From positions 2,294,001 to 2,358,000 of the forward strand of contig NZ_CP033073.1 in the NCBI RefSeq assembly GCF_003675325.1: a stretch of 64,000 bases of DNA. Reading direction: 5' to 3'. Position numbers and translations under genes: made by a program. Positions 35,970 to 44,935 of the stretch are shown here, one piece after another (position 1 is the stretch's first letter; each line of letters starts with the position of its first letter). The notes beneath the pieces were generated by a model, which saw only the letters and a list, made by a program, of their open reading frames with translations, was not told the DNA's origin and made no database searches. The stretch is from Streptomyces dangxiongensis (lineage in GTDB: Bacteria; Actinomycetota; Actinomycetes; Streptomycetales; Streptomycetaceae).

Positions 35970-35996
35970 GCGCCGCCGGTCCCCTCCTCGCCCGGA

Positions 35997-36026
35997 AAGG
36001 GCGGCCCCGACGCCGCGGCCGCCCTT
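35997..36026 (+). terminator. Hairpin terminator of ndgR
   Basis: AAGGGCGGCC (35997-36006) and GGCCGCCCTT (36017-36026), a perfect 10-bp stem 27 bp after the ndgR stop. Confidence 0.6.
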
Positions 36027-36212
36027 CTCCGGCGGGAGTGGACGGACCGGCGGTCCGCCCCGGCCGGCCCGACCGTGCGCGCGCCTTCGTCAGGGCATCG
36101 TCCAAGGTCTGCCGTACGTCGTCGGGCGGGGCACACCGCTCCCCCGCGCAGCGGGCGTTTTCCCGCTCCGGTCGGTGATCCGGCGCTTCCGCCCGCGGCG
36201 GCACACACGGCG

Positions 36213-36240
36213 AAGGCCCTCCACCGAGGTGGAGGGCCTT
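36213..36240 (-). terminator. Terminator of the tRNA cluster
   Basis: AAGGCCCTCCAC and GTGGAGGGCCTT form a perfect 12-bp stem with a CGAG tetraloop, nine bases after the 3' end of the last tRNA on the minus strand. Confidence 0.65.
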
Positions 36241-36249
36241 CCCTGTACG

Positions 36250-36322
36250 TACCCCCGACCGGATTCGAACCGGCGCTACCGCCTTGAGAGGGCGGCGTGC
36301 TAGGCCGCTACACAACGGGGGC
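36250..36322 (-). tRNA. tRNA-Glu (CTC)
   Basis: A 73-base cloverleaf on the minus strand. The acceptor GCCCCCG pairs with CGGGGGT (G1-U72). The anticodon arm is CCGCC-CTCTCAA-GGCGG with anticodon CTC, and the T arm is GCCGG-TTCGAAT-CCGGT. CCA is not encoded. It is identical to the copy at 36445. Confidence 0.95.
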
Positions 36323-36351
36323 CTGGATCTTGCGTTTCCGCAGATCCTGAG

Positions 36352-36423
36352 CTGGTCTACCTGGACTCGAACCAAGACTAACTGAACCAGAATCAGCCGT
36401 GCTGCCAATTACACCATAGACCA
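36352..36423 (-). tRNA. tRNA-Gln (CTG)
   Basis: A 72-base cloverleaf on the minus strand with acceptor TGGTCTA/TAGACCA and discriminator G. The anticodon arm GCTGA-TTCTGGT-TCAGT gives anticodon CTG for CAG codons. CCA is not encoded. Confidence 0.95.
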
Positions 36424-36444
36424 ATGATGGTTTAGACCAGTCAG

Positions 36445-36517
36445 TACCCCCGACCGGATTCGAACCGGCGCTACCGCCTTGAGAGGGCGGCGTGCTAGGC
36501 CGCTACACAACGGGGGC
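36445..36517 (-). tRNA. tRNA-Glu (CTC)
   Basis: A 73-base cloverleaf, identical in sequence to the tRNA-Glu at 36250-36322. Confidence 0.95.
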
Positions 36518-36578
36518 CCTAGCGATCCTGCGTCGAGGTCAGCGGGTGCGACCCGGCTGTCCTCGCGGGAAGGATCTG

Positions 36579-36651
36579 TACCCCCGACCGGATTCGAACC
36601 GGCGCTACTGCCTTGAGAGGGCAGCGTGCTAGGCCGCTACACAACGGGGGC
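36579..36651 (-). tRNA. tRNA-Glu (CTC), anticodon-stem variant
   Basis: As the other two tRNA-Glu genes, except that the second anticodon-stem pair is U-A instead of C-G (CTGCC-CTCTCAA-GGCAG), a compensated change. Confidence 0.95.
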
Positions 36652-36672
36652 TTTGCAGATAAGCTCTGCGAG

Positions 36673-36744
36673 CTGGCCTACCTGGACTCGAACCAAGACT
36701 AACTGAACCAGAATCAGTCGTGCTGCCAATTACACCATAGGCCA
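36673..36744 (-). tRNA. tRNA-Gln (CTG), first of the cluster
   Basis: A 72-base cloverleaf with anticodon CTG. It differs from the other Gln gene by a compensated acceptor pair (TGGCCTA/TAGGCCA) and an A at the first anticodon-stem position. It is the 5'-most tRNA of the minus-strand array Gln-Glu-Glu-Gln-Glu. Confidence 0.95.
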
Positions 36745-36973
36745 CTGGAACTCAAGCCCCTGCGGGGTTCTCGTTCTAGCGTGCTCCGTGAGGTTCCGGC
36801 CTTCCGGCCCGCTCCCCTCGGCGCAGGAAGAACATTACCCGAAGGTGGACGGGGCTCCAAAACGGGTATCCGCGCGGCGGAGCGCCGGGAGTTCGACGGG
36901 GCCGGGACGCGGTCCGCGGGGGCCTTGCCGACGGGCTGCGCAGCCCGGCACCGGACGGCCCCGCCGACGGCGA

Positions 36974-37007
36974 AGGGGCGGCACCCGGAACCCCGGATGC
37001 CGCCCCT
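36974..37007 (-). terminator. Hairpin terminator of gltX
   Basis: AGGGGCGGCA (36974-36983) and TGCCGCCCCT (36998-37007) form a perfect 10-bp stem 16 bp beyond the gltX stop, before the tRNA array. The remaining 36745-36973 shows no gene. Confidence 0.65.
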
Positions 37008-37023
37008 GCCGTGGTCCGCCCGG

Positions 37024-38505
37024 TTACGCCAGCTCGGCCAGCGCCGCGTCGATACGGGCCAGCGTCCGCTCCCTGCCCAGGATCTGAAGGGACTCGAAGA
37101 GCGGCAGGCCGACGGTGCGACCGGTGACGGCCACACGGACCGGCGCCTGGGCCTTGCCGAGCTTGAGCCCGTGGGCCTCACCGGCGGCCAGGACGGCCTC
37201 CTTGAGGGACTCCGCGGAGGTCCAGTCGGCGGACTCCAGCTTCTCGCGGGCCGTACGCAGGAGCGCGTCCGAGCCCTCCTTCATCGCCTTGGTCCACGAC
37301 GCCTCGTCGAAGACCGGCTCCGGGAGGAAGAGGAAGTCGACGTTGGCGGTGATCTCGGAGAGGACCTTCAGCCGGCTCTGGGCGTGCGGGGCGATCGCCT
37401 GCCACTTGGCCTCGTCGAAGTCCGCCGGCGCCCACGGGGCGAACGGCGCCCTCAGCCACGGGCGGCAGCGCTCGGTGAACTCCTTCACCTCCAGCATGCG
37501 GATGTGGTCGCCGTTGATCGCCTCGCACTTCTTCAGGTCGAAGCGCGCCGGGTTGGGGTTCACGTCGGCGATGTCGAAGGCGGCGACCATCTCGTCGATC
37601 GTGAAGATGTCCTGGTCCGCGGAGAGCGACCAGCCCAGCAGCGACAGGTAGTTGAGCAGGCCCTCGGGCAGGAAGCCCTGCTCCCGGTAAAGGTTCAGGG
37701 AGGCCTGCGGGTCGCGCTTGGAGAGCTTCTTGTTGCCCTCGCCCATCACGTACGGCAGGTGGCCGAAGGCGGGGGTCCGCTTGGCGATGCCCAGCTCGGT
37801 CAGCGCCTTGTACAGGGCGATCTGGCGCGGGGTGGAGGAGAGCAGGTCCTCGCCGCGCAGGACGTGGGTGATCTCCATCAGGGCGTCGTCGACCGGGTTG
37901 ACCAGCGTGTACAGCGGGGCGCCGTTCGCGCGGACGATGCCGTAGTCCGGCACGTTCTCCGGGGTGAAGGTCAGCTCGCCGCGGACCAGGTCGGTGAAGG
38001 TGATCGTCTCGTCGGGCATCCGGAAGCGGACGATCGGGGTGCGGCCCTGGGCCTCGTACTCCTCGACCTGCCCGGCGCTCAGGTCGCGGCAGTGGCCGTC
38101 GTAGCCGGAGGGCCTGCCGGCGGCGCGGGCGGCCTCGCGGCGGGTGTCCAGCTCCTCCTGGGAGCAGTAGCAGTGGTACGCGTGGCCGGCGTCCAGCAGC
38201 TTGCGGGCGACGTCCCGGTAGATGTCCATGCGCTGCGACTGGCGGTAGGGCGCGTGGGGACCGCCGATCTCGGGGCCCTCGTCCCAGTCGAAGCCGAGCC
38301 AGCGCATCGCGTCGAGGAGCTGCTGGTAGGACTCCTCCGAGTCGCGGGCCGCGTCGGTGTCCTCGATGCGGAAGACGAGGGTGCCCTGGTGGTGCCGCGC
38401 GAACGCCCAGTTGAACAGGGCGGTCCGGATCAGGCCCACGTGGGGGTTACCGGTGGGCGAGGGACAGAAACGGACGCGTACGGGGGAGCCGGGTGCGCTA
38501 GCCAC
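37024..38505 (-). CDS. gltX: Glutamyl-tRNA synthetase
   Basis: 493 residues, class I synthetase. The HIGH-type motif is [19 protein letters not shown] and the KMSKS-type motif is [19 protein letters not shown] is the Glu-binding motif. In actinobacteria the enzyme is usually non-discriminating and also charges tRNA-Gln, which is then amidated. That fits the adjacent Glu/Gln tRNA array. GTG 38505 overlaps the end of the FAH gene by eight bases and gives [13 protein letters not shown]; a TTG at 38514 is possible. Confidence 0.96.
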   Translation of the reverse strand: MASAPGSPVRVRFCPSPTGNPHVGLIRTALFNWAFARHHQGTLVFRIEDTDAARDSEESYQQLLDAMRWLGFDWDEGPEIGGPHAPYRQSQRMDIYRDVARKLLDAGHAYHCYCSQEELDTRREAARAAGRPSGYDGHCRDLSAGQVEEYEAQGRTPIVRFRMPDETITFTDLVRGELTFTPENVPDYGIVRANGAPLYTLVNPVDDALMEITHVLRGEDLLSSTPRQIALYKALTELGIAKRTPAFGHLPYVMGEGNKKLSKRDPQASLNLYREQGFLPEGLLNYLSLLGWSLSADQDIFTIDEMVAAFDIADVNPNPARFDLKKCEAINGDHIRMLEVKEFTERCRPWLRAPFAPWAPADFDEAKWQAIAPHAQSRLKVLSEITANVDFLFLPEPVFDEASWTKAMKEGSDALLRTAREKLESADWTSAESLKEAVLAAGEAHGLKLGKAQAPVRVAVTGRTVGLPLFESLQILGRERTLARIDAALAELA

Positions 38506-39283
38506 GCTTGACAACCTTGTTGGTGAGAGTGCCGATGCCTTCGATGGTGACGGCGACCTCGTCGCCGACGTGGAGGGGGCCGACCCCCGCCGGGGTGCCG
38601 GTGAGGATGACGTCGCCGGGGAGCAGCGTCATCGCCTCGGAGATGTTGACGACCAGGTCCTCGATGGAGTGGAGCATCTCGCTCGTACGGCCGAGCTGGC
38701 GCTGTTCGCCGCCGACCGTGAGCTGGATCGTCAGGTCGTTCGCGCGCTCCAGGTCCAGGTCCGTCTCGACCCACGGGCCGAGCGGGCAGGAGGTGTCGAA
38801 GCCCTTGGCGCGGGCCCACTGCTTCTCGCGGCGCTGGACGTCCCGGGCGGTGACGTCGTTGGCGCAGGTGTAGCCGAAGATCACGTCCTTGACGCGGTCG
38901 CGCGGCACCTCGCGGCACATGCGGCCGATGACGACGGCCAGCTCGGCCTCGTGGTGGAGCTCCTCGGTGAACGACGGGTACTGGATGTCGTCGCCGGAGC
39001 CGATCACCGAGGTGGAGGGCTTGAAGAAGGCGAACGGCGCCTCGGGCACCTCGTTGCCCAGTTCACGCGCGTGGTCGGCGTAGTTGCGGCCGAACGCCAC
39101 GACCTTGTTGGGCAGGACCGGCGGGAGCAGTCTGACCTTGGCGAGCGGCACCTTCGTCCCGGACAGCTCGTAGTCCGCGAACGGGATGCCCTTGATGATG
39201 TCGAGGACGAGTTCGTCCTGCTTGTCGCCCTCGACCGCGCCGAAGGCGACGTTCCCGTCGATGGAGAACCTGGCGATGCGCAC
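38498..39283 (-). CDS. Fumarylacetoacetate hydrolase (FAH) family protein
   Basis: 261 residues with the FAH catalytic fold. [14 protein letters not shown] opens the domain. The metal-binding acidic residues are in [13 protein letters not shown] and [29 protein letters not shown] and [15 protein letters not shown] complete the family pattern. Members act as acylpyruvate hydrolases, oxaloacetate decarboxylases or isomerases; the substrate here cannot be decided. GTG 39283 has AAGGA upstream. It overlaps gltX and is probably co-transcribed with it. Confidence 0.85.
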   Translation of the reverse strand: MRIARFSIDGNVAFGAVEGDKQDELVLDIIKGIPFADYELSGTKVPLAKVRLLPPVLPNKVVAFGRNYADHARELGNEVPEAPFAFFKPSTSVIGSGDDIQYPSFTEELHHEAELAVVIGRMCREVPRDRVKDVIFGYTCANDVTARDVQRREKQWARAKGFDTSCPLGPWVETDLDLERANDLTIQLTVGGEQRQLGRTSEMLHSIEDLVVNISEAMTLLPGDVILTGTPAGVGPLHVGDEVAVTIEGIGTLTNKVVKRG

Positions 39284-39424
39284 GGGATCCTTGCGCCCCT
39301 CACTGAGAACCGGCGTACTGACGCCCCAGGTTAACCGGTGTGAAGGGGGTCCGCCGGGAAAGGGACGGGCGCGGCCGGGGGATCGTCGTGCGATCTCTCC
39401 GGCCGCGCCCGGCGGTGCTGTCGG

Positions 39425-39619
39425 CTACGCGCCGGCCGGGGCTCCGGCGCCGGCCGGGACCTCCATGAGGATCGTGCGCCGGGGGTTGGCCGTCTGGGCG
39501 GGGAGGTCGATCGTGTGCTCCGGCAGCTCGGGCGTGGCCAGGTCGCCGCTGTCCTCGAGGTGCGCCAGGGTCGTGCGCCGCGGGTTGGCAATCGGGCGGA
39601 ACATCATCGTCGTCTTCAC
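39425..39619 (-). CDS. Small protein with a duplicated ANPRRT motif (precursor-like)
   Basis: 64 residues from a GTG at 39619 with AGGA six bases upstream. ANPRRTTL occurs at residues 11-18 and ANPRRTIL at 44-51, separated by an acidic linker (HLEDSGDLATPELPEHTIDL), and the protein ends in an Ala/Gly/Pro tail. It has no Cys, no signal peptide and no membrane helix. The repeated short motif in a small protein recalls peptide precursors with repeated cores, but no modification enzyme or protease is adjacent. It could instead be a small adaptor with two identical binding motifs. The function is not known to me. Confidence 0.6.
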   Translation of the reverse strand: MKTTMMFRPIANPRRTTLAHLEDSGDLATPELPEHTIDLPAQTANPRRTILMEVPAGAGAPAGA

Positions 39620-39720
39620 CGTTGTCGTCCTGTGCCTCTGGTCGGAGTGGCCGCTCTTGTAAAGCGTCAGGCTAAACATCCGATTCCCCGCCGAAGGTGC
39701 CGACCGCGCACGAGATGCCT

Positions 39721-39750
39721 GTGAGTTTGCTCACGAACTCACGGGCAAAC
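39721..39750. promoter_or_regulatory. Nested inverted repeats upstream of the small gene and cvnA1
   Basis: Three overlapping dyads share this stretch: GTGAG-TTTG-CTCAC (39721-39734), GTGAGTT...AACTCAC (39721-39742) and GTTTGC...GCAAAC (39725-39750). They lie in the 558-bp region between the divergent small gene and cvnA1, otherwise without any gene I can support. A regulator-binding cluster or alternative RNA folds are possible. Confidence 0.35.
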
Positions 39751-40177
39751 CGGTCAATTCCGGCCGCCAACCCGCCTCGGAGAAACGGACATTGACCCCC
39801 TGAACCCACCATTCCGCTCCTGATCATGGCGACTGGGACACCTCGCACCCAGCGCCGACTCGCAGCGGTACGCCCCGTTTGCACCGAGATCGACCCCACG
39901 GCTGGTAACCCACCCCTCACAACCCGTCACGTAGGTCACAGCTCGGCCCACTGCCCTTGTTGGAGATCCTGCACTGTGCTGGAATTCCACGGACCGCCGC
40001 GGGATCGAGCCGGTGCAGGGGGCGCTACACAGCGCCGAGCGGCGGTGGGACAAGGGGGGAACCAGCGCCGGTCACTCAAGACCACCCGGGGGGCGTATTC
40101 AGGGCGCTCTCCACGACGCCGACACCGTGTCCCTCCGTTCAAGCGGAGGGGCGCCTGGTCCAGAGGTTGCGACGCTA

Positions 40178-43100
40178 GTGCAGGGACGTTTCAAGAGGGA
40201 TGGCAGCGCTTCGGCGGAGCCGGAGTCGCACGACGGGACTGGCCCCAAGAAGGGCAGCTCCTCGCCCCAGCACGCCCACAGCCAGGGTCCGGGCCCGTCC
40301 GGGGACGGCGGTGAGCGCGGCGGGCGCCCCGGCGCGCCGGCCTCGTCGGGCCCCACCACGGCGGCGTCCGCGGGCAGCCCCACGCCGGCGGCGAAGGCCA
40401 CGCAGCTCCCGACCGCCGGTTCGCGCCTGGCCCTGCGCAACTGGCGCATCTCCACGCGCCTGGTGTCGCTGCTCGCGCTGCCCGTGGTCGCGGCGACGTC
40501 GCTGGGCGCGCTGCGCATCGACCAGAACATGAACGACATCCAGCAGCTCGACAACATGAAGCTGCTGACGGACATGACCAAGCAGGCGACCGAGCTGGCC
40601 CATGCGCTCCAGGACGAGCGCGACCAGTCCGCCGGCCCCCTGTCGCACGGCGGCCTGAAGACGAACGACTACCAGGTCAAGGCCTACCAGCAGAAGACCA
40701 ACCGGGCCCGCGACAACTTCCTGGACGCCTCCGAGCAGATCGACGCGGCCAGCAAGGACGGCAACCTCCAGGGCGTGCGTGACGCGCTCGTCGGTCTCGC
40801 CAACCAGCTTGACGACCTCGCCAAGATCCGCGACAAGGCGTACACGTCCAAGGACAACGCGACCCAGACGGTCGAGTCCTACCACCGGCTCATCACCCAG
40901 TTGATCGGCCTCTCGCAGGACATGGCCGAGGCGTCCAGCAACCCGGAGATGATCTCGCGCACCCGCGCCCTGGCGGCCTTCTCCACCGCCAAGGAGTACG
41001 CGTCCGTGCAGCGCGCCATGATCGCCGCCGCGCTGCCCGCGACCACCGCCACCAAGGGCGACCTCTCCGAGAACGACCGCCTCTACGGCCAGTCGGCGTA
41101 CGAGAGCGAAGGCTCCGAGCTGGCGATCTTCCGGAAGATCTACGCCAACCAGGACGCCGAGCTGCTCCTCCAGCCGATCGACGACGGCAACGCGACGATC
41201 AAGACGGCCGACACCTACGCCAAGCGCTCCTTCGAGTCCCCCGACGGCCTCCAGCAGCTACCGGCGCGTTCCTACCGCGACTGGGTGGACGCCAGCTCGA
41301 CCAAGCTCGAGCAGATGAAGAAGATCGAGCACACGCTGCTCGAGGAGATGGAGCAGAAGGCCCGCGAGCTGAAGAGCGCCACCCAGCGTGACGCCATCAT
41401 CTCCGGTGCGCTGATCCTGCTCGTGCTCGGCGTGTCGCTGGTCGGCGCGTTCGTCGTGGCCCGCTCCATGATCCGGTCGCTGCGCCGGCTCCAGGAGACC
41501 GCGACGAGGGTCGCCCAGGACCGGCTGCCCGAGCTGGTCAAGCAGCTTTCGGAGTCGGACCCGCAGGACGTCGACACCTCCGTGGAGTCGGTCGGTGTGC
41601 ACTCCGGGGACGAGATCGGCCAGGTGGCCGCGGCCTTCGACGACGTGCACCGCGAGGCGGTCCGCCTCGCCGCCGAGCAGGCCCTGCTGCGGGGCAACGT
41701 CAACGCGATGTTCACCAACCTCTCGCGCCGCTCCCAGGGTCTGATCCAGCGTCAGCTCTCGCTCATCTCCGAGCTGGAGTCCCGCGAGGCCGATCCGGAC
41801 CAGCTTTCCTCGCTGTTCAAGCTGGACCACCTCGCCACCCGTATGCGCCGTAACGGTGAGAACCTCCTCGTCCTCGCGGGTGAGGAGCCCGGCCGCCGCT
41901 GGACGCGTCCGGTGCCGCTGGTCGACGTGCTGCGTGCCGCCGCGTCCGAGGTGGAGCAGTACGAGCGCATCGAGCTGGCCTCCGTGCCGACCACCGAAGT
42001 GGCCGGCCGCGTGGTCAACGACCTCGTGCACCTGCTCGCCGAGCTGCTGGAGAACGCGACGTCCTTCTCCTCGCCGCAGACCAAGGTCAAGGTCACCGGT
42101 CACGCGCTGCCCGACGGCCGGGTGCTGATCGAGATCCACGACACCGGTATCGGCCTCTCCCCCGAGGACCTCGCGGCGATCAACGAGCGTCTCGCCGCGC
42201 CGCCCACCGTGGACGTCTCCGTCTCCCGCCGCATGGGTCTGTTCGTGGTCGGCCGTCTGTCGCAGCGCCACGGCATCCGCATCCAGCTACGCCCCTCCGA
42301 CTCCGGTGGTACGACCGCGCTGGTCATGCTGCCCGTGGACGTCGCCCAGGGCGGCAAGAAGCCCGTCGGCGGCAAGTCCGGCGCGCCCGTGTCGTCCGGT
42401 GGTCCGGCCGCCGCGCAGGCAGCCGCCGGCGCGGCCGCGGCCCGGCGTGCGAACGGCAACAACGGCGGCGGCGCCCCGGGCGGTGGCGGTCTGCTCGGTT
42501 CCGGTCCCGGCCCGCGCGGCCAGGTCGGTTCCGCCCACGGTTCCCGGGCCGCGCTGCCCGGCACGGGCCAGGGCGGCCGTCCCGGCGCGCCGGGCGGAGC
42601 GCGCGGCCCGCAGGGCGGTGCCCCGCAGCAGGGCCGGCAGTCCCCCAGGAACCCGTCCGCGTTCGAGCAGGGCCCGCCCCCCGCCGCCGGTCCCGGTGCG
42701 GGTGCCTTCGGCGGTCAGACGCCGGGCGCCCCGCAGGGCCTCCAGGCCGCGAACCCGGGCGGACCGCAGCAGGGTGCCTTCGGCGGCCGTGACACGCAGC
42801 GGTCCGCCGGCTCCGACCAGGGCCGCCAGCCCCAGTTGCCGCCGCGCGGTGGTCCGCGGGCCGAGCTGCCCGGCGGTGCTCCGCAGCCCCGCACGTCCGA
42901 CTGGGGCAACTCCCAGGCCCCGCTGTCGCGTGCCTCGCTGGACACCCCGCGCGGTCACGACGAGCAGGACCCGGCGCAGACCGCGCCCATGCCGCGCGTG
43001 GACGACCGGCAGGGTCCGGGCTCGGTCACCGGGATGCCGCGGGCCGACGCGCAGGGTCCGTCCGGCACGGGCGAGTACCCGCGTCCGGAGCTGCCCGACG

Positions 43101-44002
43101 TCCCCGGTTCCGCCACGCACACGGGCCAGTTCGCCCGCCCGGACGCCGGGCAGCAGCCGGGCCGGTTCGCACATCCCGACGCCGGCCGGCAGCCGGGCCG
43201 CTTCGACGGCCCCGGCAGCCAGCAGGGCACCGACCCGTTCGTCCGCTCCGACGTGTTCGGCACGTCGGCGGCGCCCGCGCGGCAGGACGACGGCGACCGG
43301 CACACGGGCCAGTTCCCGGCCCCGCAGGCGCCCCAGGCGCCGCAGACCCCCCAGGCACCGCAGGGATTCGACGGCGGCTCCACCGGGCAGCACGCCCTGC
43401 CGGGTCGCCAGAACCCCGCGCAGACCGGGCAGTTCGGGCGCCCGCAGCCGGCCGGCCGGGAAGACGTCGGCGCCCCGCGCCCGCCGGCCCCGCAGCAGCG
43501 TCCGGTCCGCCAGGAGCCGCAGCAGCGTCCGGTCCGGCCCGAGCCGGAGGCGCTGCCGCCGGCCAGCGGCCCGGGTGACGGCCGTACCCCGCTGTACGAC
43601 ACGCTGGAGACCAACTGGTTCCACGGCATGCAGCAGCAGGAGAACGCACCCGCGCCGCAGCAGCCGCAGGCACCCGCCCCGGCTCCCCAGCAGTCCGCCT
43701 CGAACACCGGTTCCTGGCGCACCTCGCCGAACGACGAACTCGTCCGGCAGGCCGAGCGCGTACGGCAGCCCGCCGCGGGTGGGATCACCACCTCCGGCCT
43801 GCCGCGCCGCGTGCCCCGGGCGAACCTGGTCCCGGGGACCGCTCAGCAGCAACAGCACCAAGCCGGTCCGCAGGTCTCGCGTGCGCCTGACGACGTACGC
43901 GGACGGCTGACCAATCTTCGTCGGGGCATCGCTCAGGGCCGTCAGGCCGGCAGCGGCCAGACCGGCAGCTTCCCGAGCCCCACTCACCAGCAGGAGCGTT
44001 AG
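40178..44002 (+). CDS. cvnA1: Conservon sensor-histidine-kinase-like protein CvnA1
   Basis: 1274 residues. It has a cytoplasmic N-terminus, one membrane helix at about 90-112 (LVSLLALPVVAATSLGAL) and an extracytoplasmic helical nitrate-sensor-like (NIT) domain of roughly 290 residues. A second helix lies at about 404-431 (SGALILLVLGVSLVGAFVVA), followed by a HAMP-like segment and a HATPase domain with LLAELLENATSFSS (N-box, near 620), IEIHDTGIGLSPED and RMGLFVVGRLSQRHGI. From about 725 the protein is a disordered Gly/Pro/Gln tail ending in a conserved motif. Conservons act with CvnB, C and D as a membrane GPCR-like complex; no response regulator is adjacent. GTG 40178 is the likely start. Confidence 0.92.
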   Translation: MQGRFKRDGSASAEPESHDGTGPKKGSSSPQHAHSQGPGPSGDGGERGGRPGAPASSGPTTAASAGSPTPAAKATQLPTAGSRLALRNWRISTRLVSLLALPVVAATSLGALRIDQNMNDIQQLDNMKLLTDMTKQATELAHALQDERDQSAGPLSHGGLKTNDYQVKAYQQKTNRARDNFLDASEQIDAASKDGNLQGVRDALVGLANQLDDLAKIRDKAYTSKDNATQTVESYHRLITQLIGLSQDMAEASSNPEMISRTRALAAFSTAKEYASVQRAMIAAALPATTATKGDLSENDRLYGQSAYESEGSELAIFRKIYANQDAELLLQPIDDGNATIKTADTYAKRSFESPDGLQQLPARSYRDWVDASSTKLEQMKKIEHTLLEEMEQKARELKSATQRDAIISGALILLVLGVSLVGAFVVARSMIRSLRRLQETATRVAQDRLPELVKQLSESDPQDVDTSVESVGVHSGDEIGQVAAAFDDVHREAVRLAAEQALLRGNVNAMFTNLSRRSQGLIQRQLSLISELESREADPDQLSSLFKLDHLATRMRRNGENLLVLAGEEPGRRWTRPVPLVDVLRAAASEVEQYERIELASVPTTEVAGRVVNDLVHLLAELLENATSFSSPQTKVKVTGHALPDGRVLIEIHDTGIGLSPEDLAAINERLAAPPTVDVSVSRRMGLFVVGRLSQRHGIRIQLRPSDSGGTTALVMLPVDVAQGGKKPVGGKSGAPVSSGGPAAAQAAAGAAAARRANGNNGGGAPGGGGLLGSGPGPRGQVGSAHGSRAALPGTGQGGRPGAPGGARGPQGGAPQQGRQSPRNPSAFEQGPPPAAGPGAGAFGGQTPGAPQGLQAANPGGPQQGAFGGRDTQRSAGSDQGRQPQLPPRGGPRAELPGGAPQPRTSDWGNSQAPLSRASLDTPRGHDEQDPAQTAPMPRVDDRQGPGSVTGMPRADAQGPSGTGEYPRPELPDVPGSATHTGQFARPDAGQQPGRFAHPDAGRQPGRFDGPGSQQGTDPFVRSDVFGTSAAPARQDDGDRHTGQFPAPQAPQAPQTPQAPQGFDGGSTGQHALPGRQNPAQTGQFGRPQPAGREDVGAPRPPAPQQRPVRQEPQQRPVRPEPEALPPASGPGDGRTPLYDTLETNWFHGMQQQENAPAPQQPQAPAPAPQQSASNTGSWRTSPNDELVRQAERVRQPAAGGITTSGLPRRVPRANLVPGTAQQQQHQAGPQVSRAPDDVRGRLTNLRRGIAQGRQAGSGQTGSFPSPTHQQER

Positions 44003-44011
44003 TTGAGTCCG

Positions 44012-44425
44012 ATGAGCCAGGCGGCACAGAACCTGAACTGGTTGATCACCAACTTCGTGGACAACACCCCTGGGGTGTCCCACACAGTGGTGGTCTCCGC
44101 CGACGGCCTTCTGCTGGCGATGTCCGAAGGCTTCCCCCGTGACCGCGCCGACCAGCTCGCCGCCGTCGCGTCCGGGCTGACCTCGCTGACGGCCGGGGCG
44201 TCCCGGATCTTCGAGGGCGGCACGGTCGCACAGACGGTCGTCGAGATGGAACGCGGGTTCCTCTTCCTGATGTCCGTCTCGGACGGGTCGTCCCTCGCGG
44301 TTCTGGCCCACCCCGAGTGCGACATCGGCCTCGTCGGCTACGAGATGGCACTGCTCGTCGACCGCGCGGGTGCGGTCCTCACCCCGGACCTGCGCGCCGA
44401 ACTCCAGGGCAGTCTGCTTCACTGA
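44012..44425 (+). CDS. cvnB1: Roadblock/LC7-domain protein CvnB1
   Basis: 137 residues, a single roadblock/LC7 fold: LNWLITNFVDNTPGVSHTVVVSADGLLLAMSEGF split over strand and helix, then GYEMALLVDRAGAVLTPDLR. Roadblock proteins bind small Ras-like GTPases, here CvnD1. ATG 44012 is used. An in-frame TTG at 44003 has the better-placed GGAG, and the second conservon has GTG at the same point, so a nine-base-longer start is possible. It begins nine bases after cvnA1. Confidence 0.9.
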   Translation: MSQAAQNLNWLITNFVDNTPGVSHTVVVSADGLLLAMSEGFPRDRADQLAAVASGLTSLTAGASRIFEGGTVAQTVVEMERGFLFLMSVSDGSSLAVLAHPECDIGLVGYEMALLVDRAGAVLTPDLRAELQGSLLH

Positions 44426-44536
44426 CCGCCCCCGGCACCACCCACCTCACGAAAACACCGTCCGGCCGCCACAATCCCCCCACCGGCCCCGTCAGACGGC
44501 TTGACTGACCGACTTGCTGTCCCGCCCGGAGGATTC

Positions 44537-44935
44537 ATGACCCCGCCCACCGCTCATCATGATCCGTACGCGGAGCCGTACGGGGACGAGGGCGACCAGC
44601 CGCTGGTACGGCCGTACGCGATGACCGGCGGCCGGACCCGGCCGCGGTATCAGCTCGCCATCGAGGCGCTGATCAGCACCACGGCCGATCCGGCAGCGCT
44701 CATGGGACTGCTCCCTGAGCACCAGCGCATCTGCCATCTGTGCCGCGAGGTCAAGTCGGTCGCGGAGGTCTCCGCGCTGCTGGCCATGCCGCTCGGAGTG
44801 GCCCGGATCCTGGTCGCCGACCTCGCCGAGGCCGGCCTGGTCGCCATCCACCAACCGGGTGGCGACGAGAACAACGGCGGCGCTCCGGACGTGACGCTGC
44901 TCGAAAGGGTGCTCAGTGGACTTCGCAAGCTCTGA
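44537..44935 (+). CDS. cvnC1: DUF742 protein CvnC1
   Basis: 132 residues. The core of DUF742 is RPYAMTGGRTRPRYQLAIEA, followed by PEHQRICHLCREVKSVAEVS and GVARILVADLAEAGLVAIH, a winged-helix-like fold with a CxxC-like pair (CHLC). It is a conservon component of unknown biochemical role that interacts with the CvnA/CvnD complex. ATG 44537 has GGAGGATTC upstream. Its 3' end overlaps cvnD1 by 20 bases. Confidence 0.9.
   Translation: MTPPTAHHDPYAEPYGDEGDQPLVRPYAMTGGRTRPRYQLAIEALISTTADPAALMGLLPEHQRICHLCREVKSVAEVSALLAMPLGVARILVADLAEAGLVAIHQPGGDENNGGAPDVTLLERVLSGLRKL

Noticed and set aside
42287..44422. Minus-strand frame of 711 codons opposite the cvnA1 tail and cvnB1
   Set aside because: Antisense shadow of Gly/Pro-rich coding sequence; no motif or start signal.
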